Shown piece after piece: positions 35,362-47,340 of a DNA stretch of 64,000 nt. The DNA is taken from contig JABACO010000013.1 in assembly GCA_013339895.1 (NCBI GenBank), positions 6,717,787-6,781,786 of the forward strand. The letters run 5' to 3'. Numbering within the stretch: position 1 is the stretch's first letter; each line of letters starts with the position of its first letter. The notes beneath the pieces were generated by a model that ran no database searches, had not been told where the DNA came from, and saw only the letters and a program-made list of their open reading frames with translations. This DNA comes from Ephydatia muelleri (taxonomy: Eukaryota > Porifera > Demospongiae > Spongillida > Spongillidae). The position numbers and the translations under genes were made by a program.

Positions 35362-36189
35362 AGCTATATAAGACTAGAAACGCACGTACAACATTTTGAA
35401 TTCGAGCGCTTACCTAGTTGTGCTCGGATTGCCTGCCCTTCTTTAAATCGGCTTCATTTGGAATGCGTTTCAGAGTCCGGTTGTAGTTCGCTATGCCAAC
35501 TACATAGCAAAAATGATAGGACTCACACCTTTAACCGACAACAAGTACACCTTCAACCTCTTCTATGCTGATATCCGAGACATCACTTCAGCGTTATGGA
35601 CGCTTGAGATTCTGAGAACAAAGAATTCCCGTTACCAATACAAAGCCACACTGCTTACGCTTCTTGAGACTTCAGCTGATTCTCCTCAGAAGGAAGGAAA
35701 AAAAAAGAAGCCGATATAACTTATTAACGTTACTGTACCTGCACAGAAAGTGATGTCCTTCTCTTTTTCGAGTTGATGTTACAGCATCGCTTTGAGACAG
35801 TTTTGGTCGCAACCTCTCTTACTAATTGTTATACATATCCGCTACTGAAAATGATTCTCAAGCAGGAGTAGTGCAAACAGCATCGCCATGCTGCCTAGGA
35901 CCTAAGGTTCGGCGCGGTCTTCTTCGTTGTCATGGTACTAGTATATCGACTGATAGGTTGTGCTGTGACGCCATGACTTGATCGTTGCTCAGGGATCTGT
36001 TAGTAAAGGAAACCTGGGAATTAGCCACTAGTCCCTCAATTTACTTGAAGACCTACGTAAGATACTTCTTCTGGCTGATAGGAACGTACGGTTAGTTGCA
36101 GTAGATTTCCCGACGATGACGCCATACCTGCATGTGGCTTTGAAGAGTCTACGCATGCGCGTTACATTCATTTGAAATGGAAGTCTCGT

Positions 36190-36860
36190 ACGCTGTATTT
36201 GTTCCAAACAGGGGTTTCAAAAGCAACTTATTACAGACATATGACTTATTTGATGCACATCAGAATACCGGGTCTGGCCACTAACATGATTCTATTTGAT
36301 GCACACCAGCCACCATGACTCTATTAAATGCACACCAGGGACTGCCACTTCAAAAAAATTTAATTCAATACAAACCTGTGTCTGGCCGCTATCCTGATTC
36401 TATTTGAAGTACACTGGGTGTGGTCACTAACATGATTCTATCTGATGCACACCAGGGATTGCCACTACCATGACTTGATTTGTAGTTTTAACTATAGCTA
36501 TGCTAGCGGCAATCCTGTCACTGTAGCAGTGTGCATCAGATAGAATCATATTAGTGGCCAGACCCGGTGTGCATCAAATAAAGTCATGCTATTGGCCAGT
36601 CTCTGGTGTGCAGCTGATAGGATTGTGGTATCAACCAGCTGACTCTGGTGAGCATCAATTAGAAACATGTTAGCGACCTGACCCAGCTAGTGTGCATCAA
36701 ATTGAATCTTATTAATTTTAGTGTAATAGTGTCTTGGTAGCGACCAAATACAATCAGGATAGCCTGATGATTCAATCTGATGCACACAGGTCTGGCCGTG
36801 GCCGCTATCCTGATTTCATTTGATGCACATGACTCTATCAGATGCACACCAGGGACTGGT
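36190..36860. repeat. Cluster of direct and inverted ~45-bp repeats
   Basis: Units built on TTTGATGCACACCAGGGACTGCC-like sequence occur in the first half (for example TCTGATGCACACCAGGGATT near 36,440). Their reverse complements (GTGTGCATCAAATAAAGTCA near 36,568) fill much of the second half, with the turn near 36,490-36,520. A further sense-orientation pair lies at 36,775-36,860. Units differ by several bases. The layout is a large imperfect foldback of a tandem array. Confidence 0.7.
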
Positions 36861-37794
36861 GATAGCATGATGTATAGAAGTGTACTGTGTCATTGCTATA
36901 AGTACTCACAAACTTGCTTTTTTATAATGGTTACATGATATGGTCACACCCCTCTATGTCATGTATGTATGTACATTAACATGACATGTACATATATGGA
37001 AAAGTTCATTTACAACCAGCTAGTCTCACAAGTGCAGGTTGACAACATATACATGTACAATAATACAACAAATATAAGTTCACATCAAATCTCCCAGTTT
37101 CCATCAATGTAAGGCTTGATCCTCAGGATAATAATATATTAAGACATCACACCATGCAAATATACCAACAATTTTGATGAAGACTACAGTATTGAAAATC
37201 TGGTTACAATTTGTGCATGTGTCTGTAGATGTGTATGTGTACTGCCATCTGTGCACTTATGTGTTTGTGACTTTTTTTAGAAGGACCTAATGTATGTGTG
37301 CATGTTGTAGATGAATGTACGGGAGATGACAACAGATACAACCCATTAGTACAGTATATGTTTCTTTGATTATTTTACATCATGGATGTGTTTAGCTACA
37401 GGCAATGCTCACACACACATACACACTCACACACATAGTGTATAACAGAAATAAATAAGAAATCATACTGTTCTTCTCAATACAACCACATGTAAGAGTG
37501 CTCAAAAGCCCTATACAGCTAGGCGCCAAAACATATTACCCAGGCAGCAAAGAGGTCGGGGTCTATCTGGCAGTAAACAAAATTACACACAGTGTACTAT
37601 AAACACTCCAGAGTCGCACCAAAGCAATGACACTTCAGTCAGTGCAAACAGCCTACAGTTAGCCCATCAACATTCCACATTGGAAAGGATGCCCCAGTTA
37701 TCAAGACAGTGGCTACGGTAGCCTCATATGGGGTGTGGCAAAGCAGCCATACCCACCAACTGAGCACAGCAACATACGTATGTTCTTCAAGTGT

Positions 37795-37910
37795 GCGCAT
37801 GTGTGTGTACACATGTGTGTGTACACATGTGTGTGTTTGTGTGTGTTAGTGTGTGTATGTGTGTGTACATGTGTGTTATTGTGTGTATGTGTGCTTAAGT
37901 GTGTGTTAGA
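37795..37910. repeat. GT-rich microsatellite
   Basis: Imperfect (GT)n with interspersed ACATGTGT blocks. Confidence 0.85.
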
Positions 37911-38084
37911 ATACTGTTTAGGGAGCTAAACAGAGTTTAACGGGGCTCGAGTAACTCCCTATCAGTATTTGTGGGCAGAGGCTTGCGGTTACTGAGGCTC
38001 GTGGCCTTAGGTGGACGGGAGCCTTGTCCTCCCTATTATTGTTACCCTTTGTGTGCCATGGCCGGCTTGTGAGATTATATGCAC

Positions 38085-38190
38085 TCCTAGGCAGCCTCCC
38101 AGCACTCCCCAGCAGCCTCCCAGCACTCCCCGGCAGACTCCCAGTACTCCCCGGCAGCCTCCCAGCACTCCCCGGCAGCCTCCCAGCACA
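38085..38190. repeat. 21-bp minisatellite, about 5 copies
   Basis: Unit GCCTCCCAGCACTCCCCGGC plus A, with small variants (CAGACTCCCAGTACTCCCCG). One more inverted unit lies near 39,219-39,245 (CGGGGAGTGCTGGGAGGCTG). Confidence 0.85.
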
Positions 38191-38499
38191 TACATGTATG
38201 TATATCCGTGCATGTATACATGTGCACACATGCACATGCATATATGTTTTTGGGCCCTTCCATAATGGCCTTGTCAGGGTCACAGATCAAGATGATATGC
38301 ACATTCTAGACTCTCACTGGTTCTATGTTCCTGTTACATTGACTATGTACCCTACATCAGGCTACATGTAGGTATTCTGTGCATCAAGTACGCTGTATCT
38401 GTGCTTGACACATGACCAGATGGTTTAGTATTTAACGTTCCTACTCACCCTAACACCAACTCCATCACCTAGTAATGTCTAAAAAACCCCATCACACTT

Positions 38500-38720
38500 A
38501 TCATGCACACACACACACATACATTTACACACACATGTACACACACATACACCACTAACACACACGTGTACACACATACACACACTAACACACATGTGTA
38601 CACACACATAAACACACTAACACACAAGTGTACACACACATACACACTAACACACACACTATCACACATACACACACATGTGTACATGTGTACACATATA
38701 CACGTGTACACTAACACATT
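38500..38720. repeat. CA-rich minisatellite
   Basis: Imperfect units of ACACACATGTGTACACACAC type with ACTAACACAC spacers. Confidence 0.85.
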
Positions 38721-38789
38721 AATTACCAAGCCTAGTAACTTCCCCAGGCTAAGTAGGTGTGCAGGTGTACGCACTCAGCCCCTAAGCTC

Positions 38790-39110
38790 CCCAGCTATAT
38801 GCTTCTGTCAAAACGTGCCCAGTTGACTGATTGGGGGCCAGGGCGAGAACCCCTCTGAGCTGTGATTCTGCCAACCCCGACCTATTGGCTGTGGGGAACT
38901 CCCGTGAGTGACGCTGGTCACGAGTTGGGAGTCCCTGTGGCCAAGCCATGTGTGGCTTGTTAGGTCATTTGGGGGAGACTCGGGGAGACAGGCACCAGAT
39001 GGTGGCGTTGGCTACCCACAGAGTGATCTGCATGCCAAGCCAGGACGCCGGCCCAGGCTTGGGTCCCCGAGTTAGAAGGTCAAGCCTGGTAGGGACCCAC
39101 CCTGGCTGTA
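38790..39110. other. GC-rich block of unknown nature
   Basis: About 320 bp are clearly richer in G and C than the AT-rich surroundings, for example GCCAGGACGCCGGCCCAGGC near 39,036. No open frame with a known domain and no RNA fold that I recognise. Confidence 0.4.
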
Positions 39111-39324
39111 TATAATATTAATAGGCATGACAGTGATTAAGAAATACACAGAAGGGGTACAATGGTGATGCAGGGCGGGTGGAGGGTGGGTGATGCGAAC
39201 CAACAAGCTCTCCTGAAGCACCGGGGAGTGCTGGGAGGCTGCCGGGGCATACAATGAACACATGCACCAAATGCACACATACATGTTCTCACTGATACAC
39301 AGACACACATGCGCGCACCAACGT

Positions 39325-39338
39325 GCGCGCGCGCACAC

Positions 39339-39383
<45 letters not shown>

Positions 39384-39535
39384 TGTCCTTATGTGCGAAC
39401 ACAAACATGCACCACCAGGTGCCACTGATATACACTTAGTAGTACTTAACACTGATGCACAACACCTAGCAACACTGATGCACACACACCTAGCAACACT
39501 GATGCACACACACCTAGCAACACTGATGTAGACAA
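39325..39535. repeat. CA tract and 27-bp minisatellite
   Basis: A (CA)n tract at about 39,330-39,381 is followed by about four copies of CCTAGCAACACTGATGCACA-type units (39,455-39,535). Confidence 0.85.
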
Positions 39536-40524
39536 CTTGAACACTGATACACACAGACTAGCAACATTGCACACATATCAGGTGACTGTGGACACAGACA
39601 CAGGCAACAATACATTAAATTGTGCTCTAAATCGAATGGACTCCAGAAAAGCACAAGTACATTGAATCTAGAAAACGGCACACACAAACAACTGACAGGA
39701 GCCACAACTGAGTTTTTAACTATCTCACTCTTTCAAAACCACGTAATTATAATCCAAACGACTACTTACACGCAACGGAACGAGTTTACCACTCCAAAGT
39801 GTCTTCCAACAGTTCTCATCATCTTCAAACTTACATAACGAAAAGTAGAACGCACAAAACACGCACAGGATCGAATGATCTTGAAGCGCCTACGATTCAA
39901 ATCGCGCGATCGCAACTAGGAACAATACGATGTTAAAAAGGAAACAGAAAGTAGTTCAACCTCTTACCAAGCGAGAAAAGTAAAGTTGTCCATACAAAAG
40001 TAGATTCGTCCGCGCGTCTTCACTATCGCTTTTTCAAACGCTTGGAGTCCAAATTCTATTCCGTCATTACGCGTACAATGATTATTTAGAAAGCAGGCAT
40101 TTAATTTTTAATAGCTACAATAGCATTAGAATTACGCCCTCGCGGGTCGGTAGAATGTAATTAGCATAGTTGTACAAAATGAGATACTTGTATACAGGCG
40201 TGTATAACAACCCTTATTTACACTGTGGTTTTTTGATTAGCACACACTGCCGTTATACACAGTTATACACAATTATACGCAATGTGTATAACAAATACTG
40301 TATAACTACTTGTATAACAATGTTATACAGACGAGTATAACAACCCTTTTTACACAGTGTGCATAAAATCTATGATAATAACATCTTTGTTCAAAAGGTA
40401 AGCAAGAATACCACAACAAACGCACTATGTAAACTAATGAGATTAATTGCTTACCGCTACCGCTAAACCATAGTCTACCTAACCACTGTTGAGATGATAA
40501 TGGTGTACATGCATCAAGAGCACA

Positions 40525-41445
40525 TTGAGAGAGGTTGTAGGTTCAGTTTACAGTTCAGATGATGGCTGCACTAAAAACGTTTCAAAACATTGCAGTTTTA
40601 TTATTACCAAGAATACTTTGGACATAGTACAGGTGCTTTCAGTAAAGTTGCAGAAGCGTGATCAAGATGTGTTAGAGGCATATGCAATCGTAGATGAAGT
40701 GATGAAGACCCTTGAATCAACAAGGAAAACGATTGACACAGGCTTTGCAGCATGGTATGAAGAGATTGTAAAAATTGGCAAATGAAGTAGGAGCTACAGA
40801 ATCTGTTCCTCGAATAACCAACCTACAGAGGAATAGAAGTAACACTCCCAGTAGCAGCCCAATGGAGCACTACAAAAGAACTGTTGCCATTCCTTTCTTG
40901 GACTATATCTCTGTGGGCAGATGGAGGAACGATTTAAGGCAGATGAAACAAATCACACCCATTGTCTTTTCAACCTTGTGCCATCTATACTGGTCGCCAC
41001 AACCATGTACCCTGATAACATCTTAGATAATTTGTTAAAATGAGAAATTGATTTACCTTTCCCAAAGTCTCTTCCAATTGAACTTAGGCGGTGGGAAGGA
41101 TTGTGGAGAGCCAAGATGTTATTGAATAAAGATAAAGAGCAGACGATTCCGAATAATCTTGTTCAAGCACTTAGTGCCTGCGATATAGACTCATTCCCTA
41201 ACGTCCATCGTCTTCTCTTGATTGGATGCACATTGCCAATCTCTAGTGCTGAAGCTGAACGCTCCTTCAGCTTGATGAAGAGGATCAAGACCTGTACAAT
41301 ATCCATTATGACAGAGCAGCGTCTCAGTGATCTCGCCATAATAGCTGTGCACTACTCGGAACGAATTCCTGTTGAAGAAGTGTGCAAAGAATTCATCCAA
41401 GAACATCCAAGAAGATTGTTCCAAGCCTCATTGTTTATGGACTAA
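40525..41445 (+). pseudogene. C-terminal part of a ZMYM1-like hAT transposase
   Basis: Three frames follow one another. The first (40,525-40,785) is helical: LQKRDQDVLEAYAIVDEVMK. The second includes RSNTPSSSPMEHYKRTVAIP, which in this family precedes the end of the catalytic region. The third (41,101-41,445) carries the hAT dimerisation motif SSAEAERSFSLMKRIKTCTI followed by MTEQRLSDLAIIAVH. Frame changes lie near 40,785 and 40,890-41,100, so it is inactive as it stands. The N-terminal part is missing. The inner element ends at 40,358, just upstream, so loss or disruption may relate to that insertion. Confidence 0.75.
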
Positions 41446-41874
41446 CTCATGCACATTAATAGTACTTTTCTGAGTGTTTGTGCATGCATGTATATATACT
41501 GCAAAATTGAATTACCATGTCATGATACTTCAAAAGTAACGAGCATGCTCAGCTAGCTGAAAACTCGTAATTTTTTTATGCATTTTAGCACACCGAATTA
41601 ACGTTTTCAAAAGCTTCCGCGCTTCGCGAGGGCGGGGGCACATCCCCCTCCCGCACCCTTCCCCTTATGGTGATTCCCCTCCACTACAACCCCCCCTTTC
41701 TTTAAATCCTGCGTCCGCCAGTGTCGAACTACGTATGCCCTTCATGCTTTCATCTTCTGAGACGCAGGTGTTTTGGTGAGTATACTATGTGAATTTAGTA
41801 GCGTAGGGTATGTTCGGCAGTGGGTAGTGTTCGGCCCTATGTGCATATCTTCATTCTTGGAAGGAGTAGATATG

Positions 41875-42190
41875 GCCTTCTCCCTATACTAGTACAGTTG
41901 GCCATCTCTCTATAATGGTGGACATCTCCCTGTACTGTAACCAGTGGTAGCCTTCTCCCTTTACTCCCGAACCGTTAATTGCCCGTCTCCTTATACTGTT
42001 GGCCTTCTTCCTTTATTGTTAGACTGGTGGCCTTCTCCCTGTACTGCTGGTCTTCTCCCTGTACTGTTCGCCTTGTCTTTGTCTTTCTCCCTATACTGTT
42101 GGCCTTCTCCCTATACTGTTGGCCTTCTCCCTATTCTGTTGGCCTTGTTGAGTGTGGATATGGTATACTGTTGGCCTTCTCCCTGGGTTA
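41875..42190. repeat. 20-bp minisatellite (TACTGTTGGCCTTCTCCCTA)
   Basis: Roughly 14 imperfect units; later ones are nearly perfect. Open frames over it in several phases are artefacts. Confidence 0.85.
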
Positions 42191-42267
42191 TTCAAATTAG
42201 GGGCAAACCAGGGGATGGATAGGGGGTGGGAGTGGTAAATCCCTGCCCTGTCCAAAATGATGTGTGG

Positions 42268-42294
42268 GATGGGGGGGGGGGGGGGGGGGGGGGG
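42268..42294. repeat. Long G run
   Basis: More than 20 consecutive G between GTGTGGGAT and CACCTTTC. Confidence 0.8.
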
Positions 42295-42899
42295 GCACCT
42301 TTCTTGGAGAAACCCCACCCTTTCGAAGTGTTTGATCTCCGATTATTATATATACCCCACCCATTTATTGTGACCACCACTTGTATTTGTAGCCCGCTCA
42401 CGCTGCATGCTGTGTAAGTACATGTAGGTGCCACACCCCCTGTATTGCAATGAAAATCAATGTGAGGTACGTGTGTGTGTGAACATATGTATTCATGCAT
42501 ACTCACATTCACACATGTATCACTCGCACACATACTCACATACATGTACATGTACATGCACACTGTCCATGTGTGTGTGTGTGTGTATTTGTGTATGGTT
42601 GTCACATCTTGGTCCCTTTCACAGCACCATTGGGGGTTCCAAGCCCTCAGCTTCTGGCACTCTCCTCTTCCTCTGTCAATGTGATGCAGTTTAACCCCAC
42701 AGTTCCCAATGGGATCATCACAGCCTACAATGTGTAAGCTGTTTCCGTACTGGGGAACGTCCTTCTCACTACCTCCAGTGTCCCGTCTTACATAACTGCA
42801 GCCGTCAACGCAGTACAGCTTTGTGGAAGCAGCATGCACCACAGCTGGATGTCAGACTGGTGGTGTTGCCAATGTCACAACACTGGATAGTGGTACGTA

Positions 42900-43010
42900 T
42901 ACATTGTGTATGTGGACCGTGTGTGTGTATGTGTGTGTGTGTGTATGTGTGTGTGTTGTGTGTTGTGTGTGTTGTGTGTGTGTGTGTGTATGTGTGCATA
43001 TGTGTGTGCA
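42900..43010. repeat. GT-rich microsatellite in intron
   Basis: Imperfect (GT)n, directly after the donor of the first FN3 exon. Confidence 0.85.
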
Positions 43011-43205
43011 CAGGTATGTGTACATACTGTTTGCAACATGCGCAAATAACAGTGTGCATGGTACATGTATATGATCTGTGCTCAGTACGTTATCTGTTGG
43101 ACAGGTCCTCCAGTCTAGCCCGCAGGCACTGCACTCCAGTTGGAACATGGTGTTGGGCGTCATCAGTGCTGCAGCCAGCCTGCCCAGGTACATTGTGTAC
43201 ACTTC

Positions 43206-43962
43206 CAGGCCCGTAGCCAGGTTGTGTGTTGGGGGGGGTGCAAAGCATGTTATAAGTGGACTCAACCATGCAATGGCGTAGCCAGGATAATACATGTATG
43301 TATGGTAGGGTACACACTGCCAGATGCAGGATTTGTATGAAATTGAGAAAGCCCCTGCCGGGTGAAGGTGCAGGAGGGGTGGCCCCCTGCTGCCCAGCTA
43401 GGAGATATGGGGGAGTGCTGCAAGCTCCCCCATCGGGGTCTGGGGCAGAGCCCCAGGAGCCAACGCTTGTTTGATACATAAAACTACAAAAATTTGTAAA
43501 TTATTGTTTATACGATGCTTAGATTCATTCCACTTGACTAGTGGAAAAGGTTTGTTCACATTTGGAAACAAGTCAGAACCAAGCAGACGACAACTGTAAC
43601 AGGCATCTTTTGTATGGATTACTCTCTAAATAAATTAAATATAGGAGGGAATGCCGGAGTTCTTGTTTTTGGGATGGTTTACTGACTAGATAAGGAGCTG
43701 TTTACGCCGAATATGATACATGCATGATGCCTTGTAGCCATCTTTCCGATCCTGCATTTGGATAGTACCAGTGCTCTTACATGCACACGTGCACAATATA
43801 CATGCAGATAACTGCATGGCAGATCTCGTTGATATGTGTACATGTACATTGCACTGCAATAAACAATCAAGTGAACAATATTCATAGCCTGCCAAAGCGG
43901 ACCTTGCATCCAGTGGGGGGGGTGCAATTGCACCCGTTTGCACCCCCCTGGCTACGGGCCTG
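43206..43962. mobile_element. hAT-type non-autonomous element with ACTTC target duplication
   Basis: Left end CAGGCCCGTAGCCAGG, right end CCTGGCTACGGGCCTG: a perfect 16-bp inverted pair. Flanks are ACTTC on both sides (43,201-43,205 and 43,963-43,967). G- and C-rich blocks sit inside both ends. A second end-like string (ATGGCGTAGCCAGG, about 43,271) hints at a nested or older piece. No transposase is encoded. It lies in an intron of the FN3 gene. Confidence 0.85.
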
Positions 43963-43989
43963 ACTTCAATCACTTAGTTTGTGTTCCAT

Positions 43990-44285
43990 CTTCTTTGCTC
44001 TTATCCCTCTGTCCTTCTTCCTTTCTTTCTCTCCTGTCTCACCTACTCCCTCCCTTCCAACCTCCCTTCCTCCCTCCCTTCCTCCCTCCCATTCTCCCTC
44101 CCTTCCTCCCTCCCTTCCTTCCTCCCTCCCTTCCTCCCTCCCTCCCTCCCTTCCTCCCTCCCTCCCTTCCTCCCTCCCTCCCTTCCTCCCTCCCTCCCTC
44201 CCTCACTCCCTCCCTCCCTCCCTTCCCCCTCCCTCACTCCTCCCTCCCTCCCTCCCTCCCTCACTCCCTCTCTCCTGTCCTCCTG
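43990..44285. repeat. Polypyrimidine tract (CCCTTCCTCCCT)n
   Basis: About 300 bp of nearly pure pyrimidine with 4-bp TCCC periodicity. A shorter block follows at 44,345-44,365. Confidence 0.9.
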
Positions 44286-45400
44286 TAGTCATGTACATGT
44301 ACACCAGTAGGGACATCTCTGGCAAAATTACACATACCATTTATCCTCCCTCCCTCCCTCCCTCTTACCTCCCTTCATCTTCACCTCCTCACTTTCCATT
44401 GCTCCATCATAGATCCTCCAGTACATTATGATTCCAACCTTCTCAGCATGAGGAGGACAGCCCTCCTGGGACCCCCTGATCCTGAGTCGGACACTGATGA
44501 CATTGTCATCAGCGTATTCATTAATCAGATCATTAATCCTGACAAGTCCTTTGGCTCCTCAGTGAGTACTCCACTCAATATGCCTAGACCTTATATGGTC
44601 ATACCTTGGCACTCTTCCCCAGGACCCCATGTGCATCCTTCCCCTACAACTCTCCTCTCTGCTAGTGGAGCATACTGCCCCAAACATTCATGACTCCACA
44701 CAAGTCAGTACAGATACAGCTGTGTAGTGTAGCATTAGCGTTGATATGGTATGCTGTTGGCCTTCTACATGTATACTCCCTAGGTACTGTTGTTTATGTT
44801 GGCCTTGGGGCCAGACTACTATCACAAAACCCACAAGGGCAGTCCAAGGTGTACACAACCATTGTCCTGGCTAAAATGAATACATCTTGTGAGCTGTGTG
44901 TGTGTGTGTGTGTGTGTGTGTACACTGACCTTCACTTGATTGGCAGATAGGCAGATACATGTACATGAAGATTGGACTACTTGTGAGGGAGGGTGTGTGT
45001 GTGTGTGTGTGTAAATGCCTGTGGTTATCTTATCTCACATCCATGGGAGGAGCTACACCTCTATGTAATGGGCTTTATCTGTGTACATGTACTGTAGGCA
45101 CAAGCGCTTCCATACACTCTTTGACTTGTTGAAATATGGGTTGATGTCGAAGTACAATGTAATGTGCTCTTCCCTAGACCCTATGGAGGAGCTTACAGCC
45201 ACTCCCCCGTACCCCAGCTGGAGCAGGACGTGGGTATGGGCAAATTGTTCCCCCCACAAACTGGAAATCCTGGATCCATCACTGAAATTGAATGTACTCT
45301 CTTGTCAGGATCAGTTGAACAGGATGCCCTTACAATGAAAGAGTCACCCCTCAAACACTTGATACTATTCTTCCTAAGGCCACACCCATCATGGGGGTGA

Positions 45401-46598
45401 TTGCAAAATGACAAACAGTTTTTGCTTCCTCTATCTTTTGTTTTCTGTATCAGTCCCTGCACCATCATCTTTTACTAAAATGCTTGACCCTTGCACCCAC
45501 AACGTACATGTGCTTGTTTACTCATTGTTACATATATTTGATTCAATGGCTGGGCACTGGACAACATCACCACCCTAGGGCACAAAGAACATGAGGAGCC
45601 TCTAGCCATCTCCATCCCTAGCCACCATTGGATGGAGAATTACAGTTCATTGGGTTCAAAGTTCAGTCAAGACTAGGAGGTGTGACCAGTAGCCAGGATG
45701 CAGCATGAGGTGCTGACACAGAGAGCAGCCAAGCCTTGTCAGCAGGTGATGATGCTTTCAACAACAATGAGAACTGATGGTCCTCTAGTTTCTTTTGACA
45801 GTACCCTTTGGTGGACGGGTGAGGCTGTGATAGCATCTGCAGAGATTACTTCAGGTGGGGAGACTATGCCTTATATTTGTGTCCCATAAAACAAATATCA
45901 GTCCTAACAAGATCTTTTTATCACTTTCGGAAGCAATTCATTACTTAAAACAAAAGCTTACATATAATTAAGTGGCCAGAAAGCAATAGGCCTGTGGTGA
46001 AGTACTGGAATGACTACAATTAAGCACACACTAATGTATCATTAACTCCAATACTCCTACAAAGTTCAACTTGACTGTGACCTATTTTACATCTTGCAGC
46101 ACTCCTTCAGGTGGGAGCATGCCGGATAGTTCAAGAGAGCTGACACTGAATCACCAACATAGCTACACACATGGTTCTTCCATCAGTGAGTCTCTACAAG
46201 GCTAAGAAGACATGAAGGTCAAGAACATAGAATTTTATTTTGTACATGTTTGTTTATGGTGCAATTGTTACTTCAAATGATCAGTAAAAATAAAATGTAT
46301 ACACATGCACACACATATACATAAAACACACACATAATACATACATGTACACATATGTATACATACATATACACATATGCATGTACATGTACAGATATAT
46401 ATAAAACACACACATACATACAAGTACACGTATACGTATACATACATTAATACTTGTACACACATACATAAAACGCATGTACACATGTGTACATAAAACA
46501 CACACATACATACATGTACACACATACATAAAACATGCACACATACATGTACACTACACATGAACATGTACATACACCTACATGTATGCACACATATA
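45401..46598. other. Intergenic; CA-rich tract near the end
   Basis: No gene recognised. From about 46,290 to 46,590 there is an imperfect ACATACATGTACACAC minisatellite; its open frames are artefacts. Confidence 0.5.
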
Positions 46599-46690
46599 TG
46601 GGACAGTTTCCAACAAAATTGCCCCTCAAAATTCCCTTGCGTTTGAATCACTATAACTTCCAAACGGTTAAGGCTACACCTGGAAAGAAA
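46599..46690. mobile_element. One arm of MITE family B
   Basis: TGGGACAGTTTCC is followed by AAAATTGCCCC and TGCGTTTGAATCACTATAAC, the order seen in the 1,169-1,385 element. The other arm is missing. Confidence 0.6.
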
Positions 46691-47340
46691 ATACATAATA
46701 TATATGTATGCGTCCACTCAAGCTCCTATAACTCAGTGCCCTTGCATCTCCTGGATCACCTGAAGAGGTGAGATCAGTTTTGTTGGTGATGTGTCAGATA
46801 GACTCACCCCTTACAACAATAAGTTTCAAATACCTATAAATGATAATCATCATTATGCACGTTTGGGTCAGGAATCGAGTCTAGCAACACATTCCACATT
46901 CCGAAGTAAATTTGTTATGTTCCAGAAGCTGTTGTTTCTTTTTTGAAGACCTTTTCCTTATTATTCCGAAAGACGATCATGCAATCACGACCCCACACGC
47001 ACATCTTTCACGCTCTGGACATCCACCTACCTGTACCTGTGAGAGAATCACGAAAAAGTACGTAGCTCGACTACTTGCTACTTGTACCAGAAGTGAACGG
47101 GGTCACCAAGACAGGAACTTATAATGTACCCACCCAAACAAGACTCCCCCATCCAATATGACAGTAAATGTCAAATGCACAACAAAAACAGTCCTAAACA
47201 AAATCACAGACAGGTACATCAGCCATTGTGCCAAATACTGACTGCAGCAGCATTGCCATGCTGGACTACTACGGAGTCATGGAGAGCCCTTGCAGCCTTG
47301 GAACTGATGAAGTGGAAGCATGCATTCAAGTTCAGGATGA

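Larger units (their letters stand above)
34766..40358. mobile_element. Nested inverted-repeat element with GTATAAC motif arrays at both ends
   Basis: The left end reads ACTGTGTAAAAAGGGTTGTT and the right end is its reverse complement (40,335-40,358). Inside each end lies an array of short motifs around GTATAAC/GTTATAC. There are roughly 15 on the left (34,785-35,005) and about ten on the right (40,195-40,345), including a second copy of the terminal motif near 40,201-40,226. Such arrays could be protein-binding sites for a transposase. I cannot assign a superfamily. No transposase was recognised between the ends; the interior is mostly tandem repeats. Confidence 0.65.
34605..41723 (+). mobile_element. 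hAT transposon, 7.1 kb, TCGAA target duplication
   Basis: The left end is CACTGGCGGACGGAGG and the right end CCTGCGTCCGCCAGTG. Both are flanked by TCGAA (34,600-34,604 and 41,724-41,728), again 5 bp, as in the hAT5 branch. A G run (about 34,619-34,642) follows the left end, and ACAACCCCCCCTTTC precedes the right. The C-terminal part of the transposase survives at 40,525-41,445. A second inverted-repeat element fills 34,766-40,358, which explains most of the length. Confidence 0.8.
42625..45400 (+). pseudogene. Fibronectin type III gene, worn exons
   Basis: A probable exon starts at 42,625 after an acceptor ending CCCTTTCACAG. It reads APLGVPSPQLLALSSSSVNV and then NPTVPNGIITAYNV, the first half of an FN3 domain; the usual core Trp is Gln. 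After a stop and frame change it continues LQPSTQYSFVEAACTTAGC, the second half, to a GTACGT donor at about 42,893. The ACTTAGC style resembles usherin-like FN3 repeats. A possible next exon starts at about 43,105 (GPPV then a stop). Exons that may be a cytoplasmic tail are 44,413-44,561 (HYDSNLLSMRRTALLGPPD, GTGAGT donor) and 45,178-45,400 (PYGGAYSHSPVPQLEQDVG, stop at 45,400). The stops suggest a pseudogene or sequence errors; the joining of the tail exons is uncertain. Confidence 0.45.

Noticed and set aside
36190-36860. CRISPR-like array of repeats with spacers
   Set aside because: Units vary, occur in both orientations, spacing is uneven, and the setting is an animal transposon; not a CRISPR.
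44043-44264. REGGREGG-type frame
   Set aside because: Antisense reading of the polypyrimidine tract.
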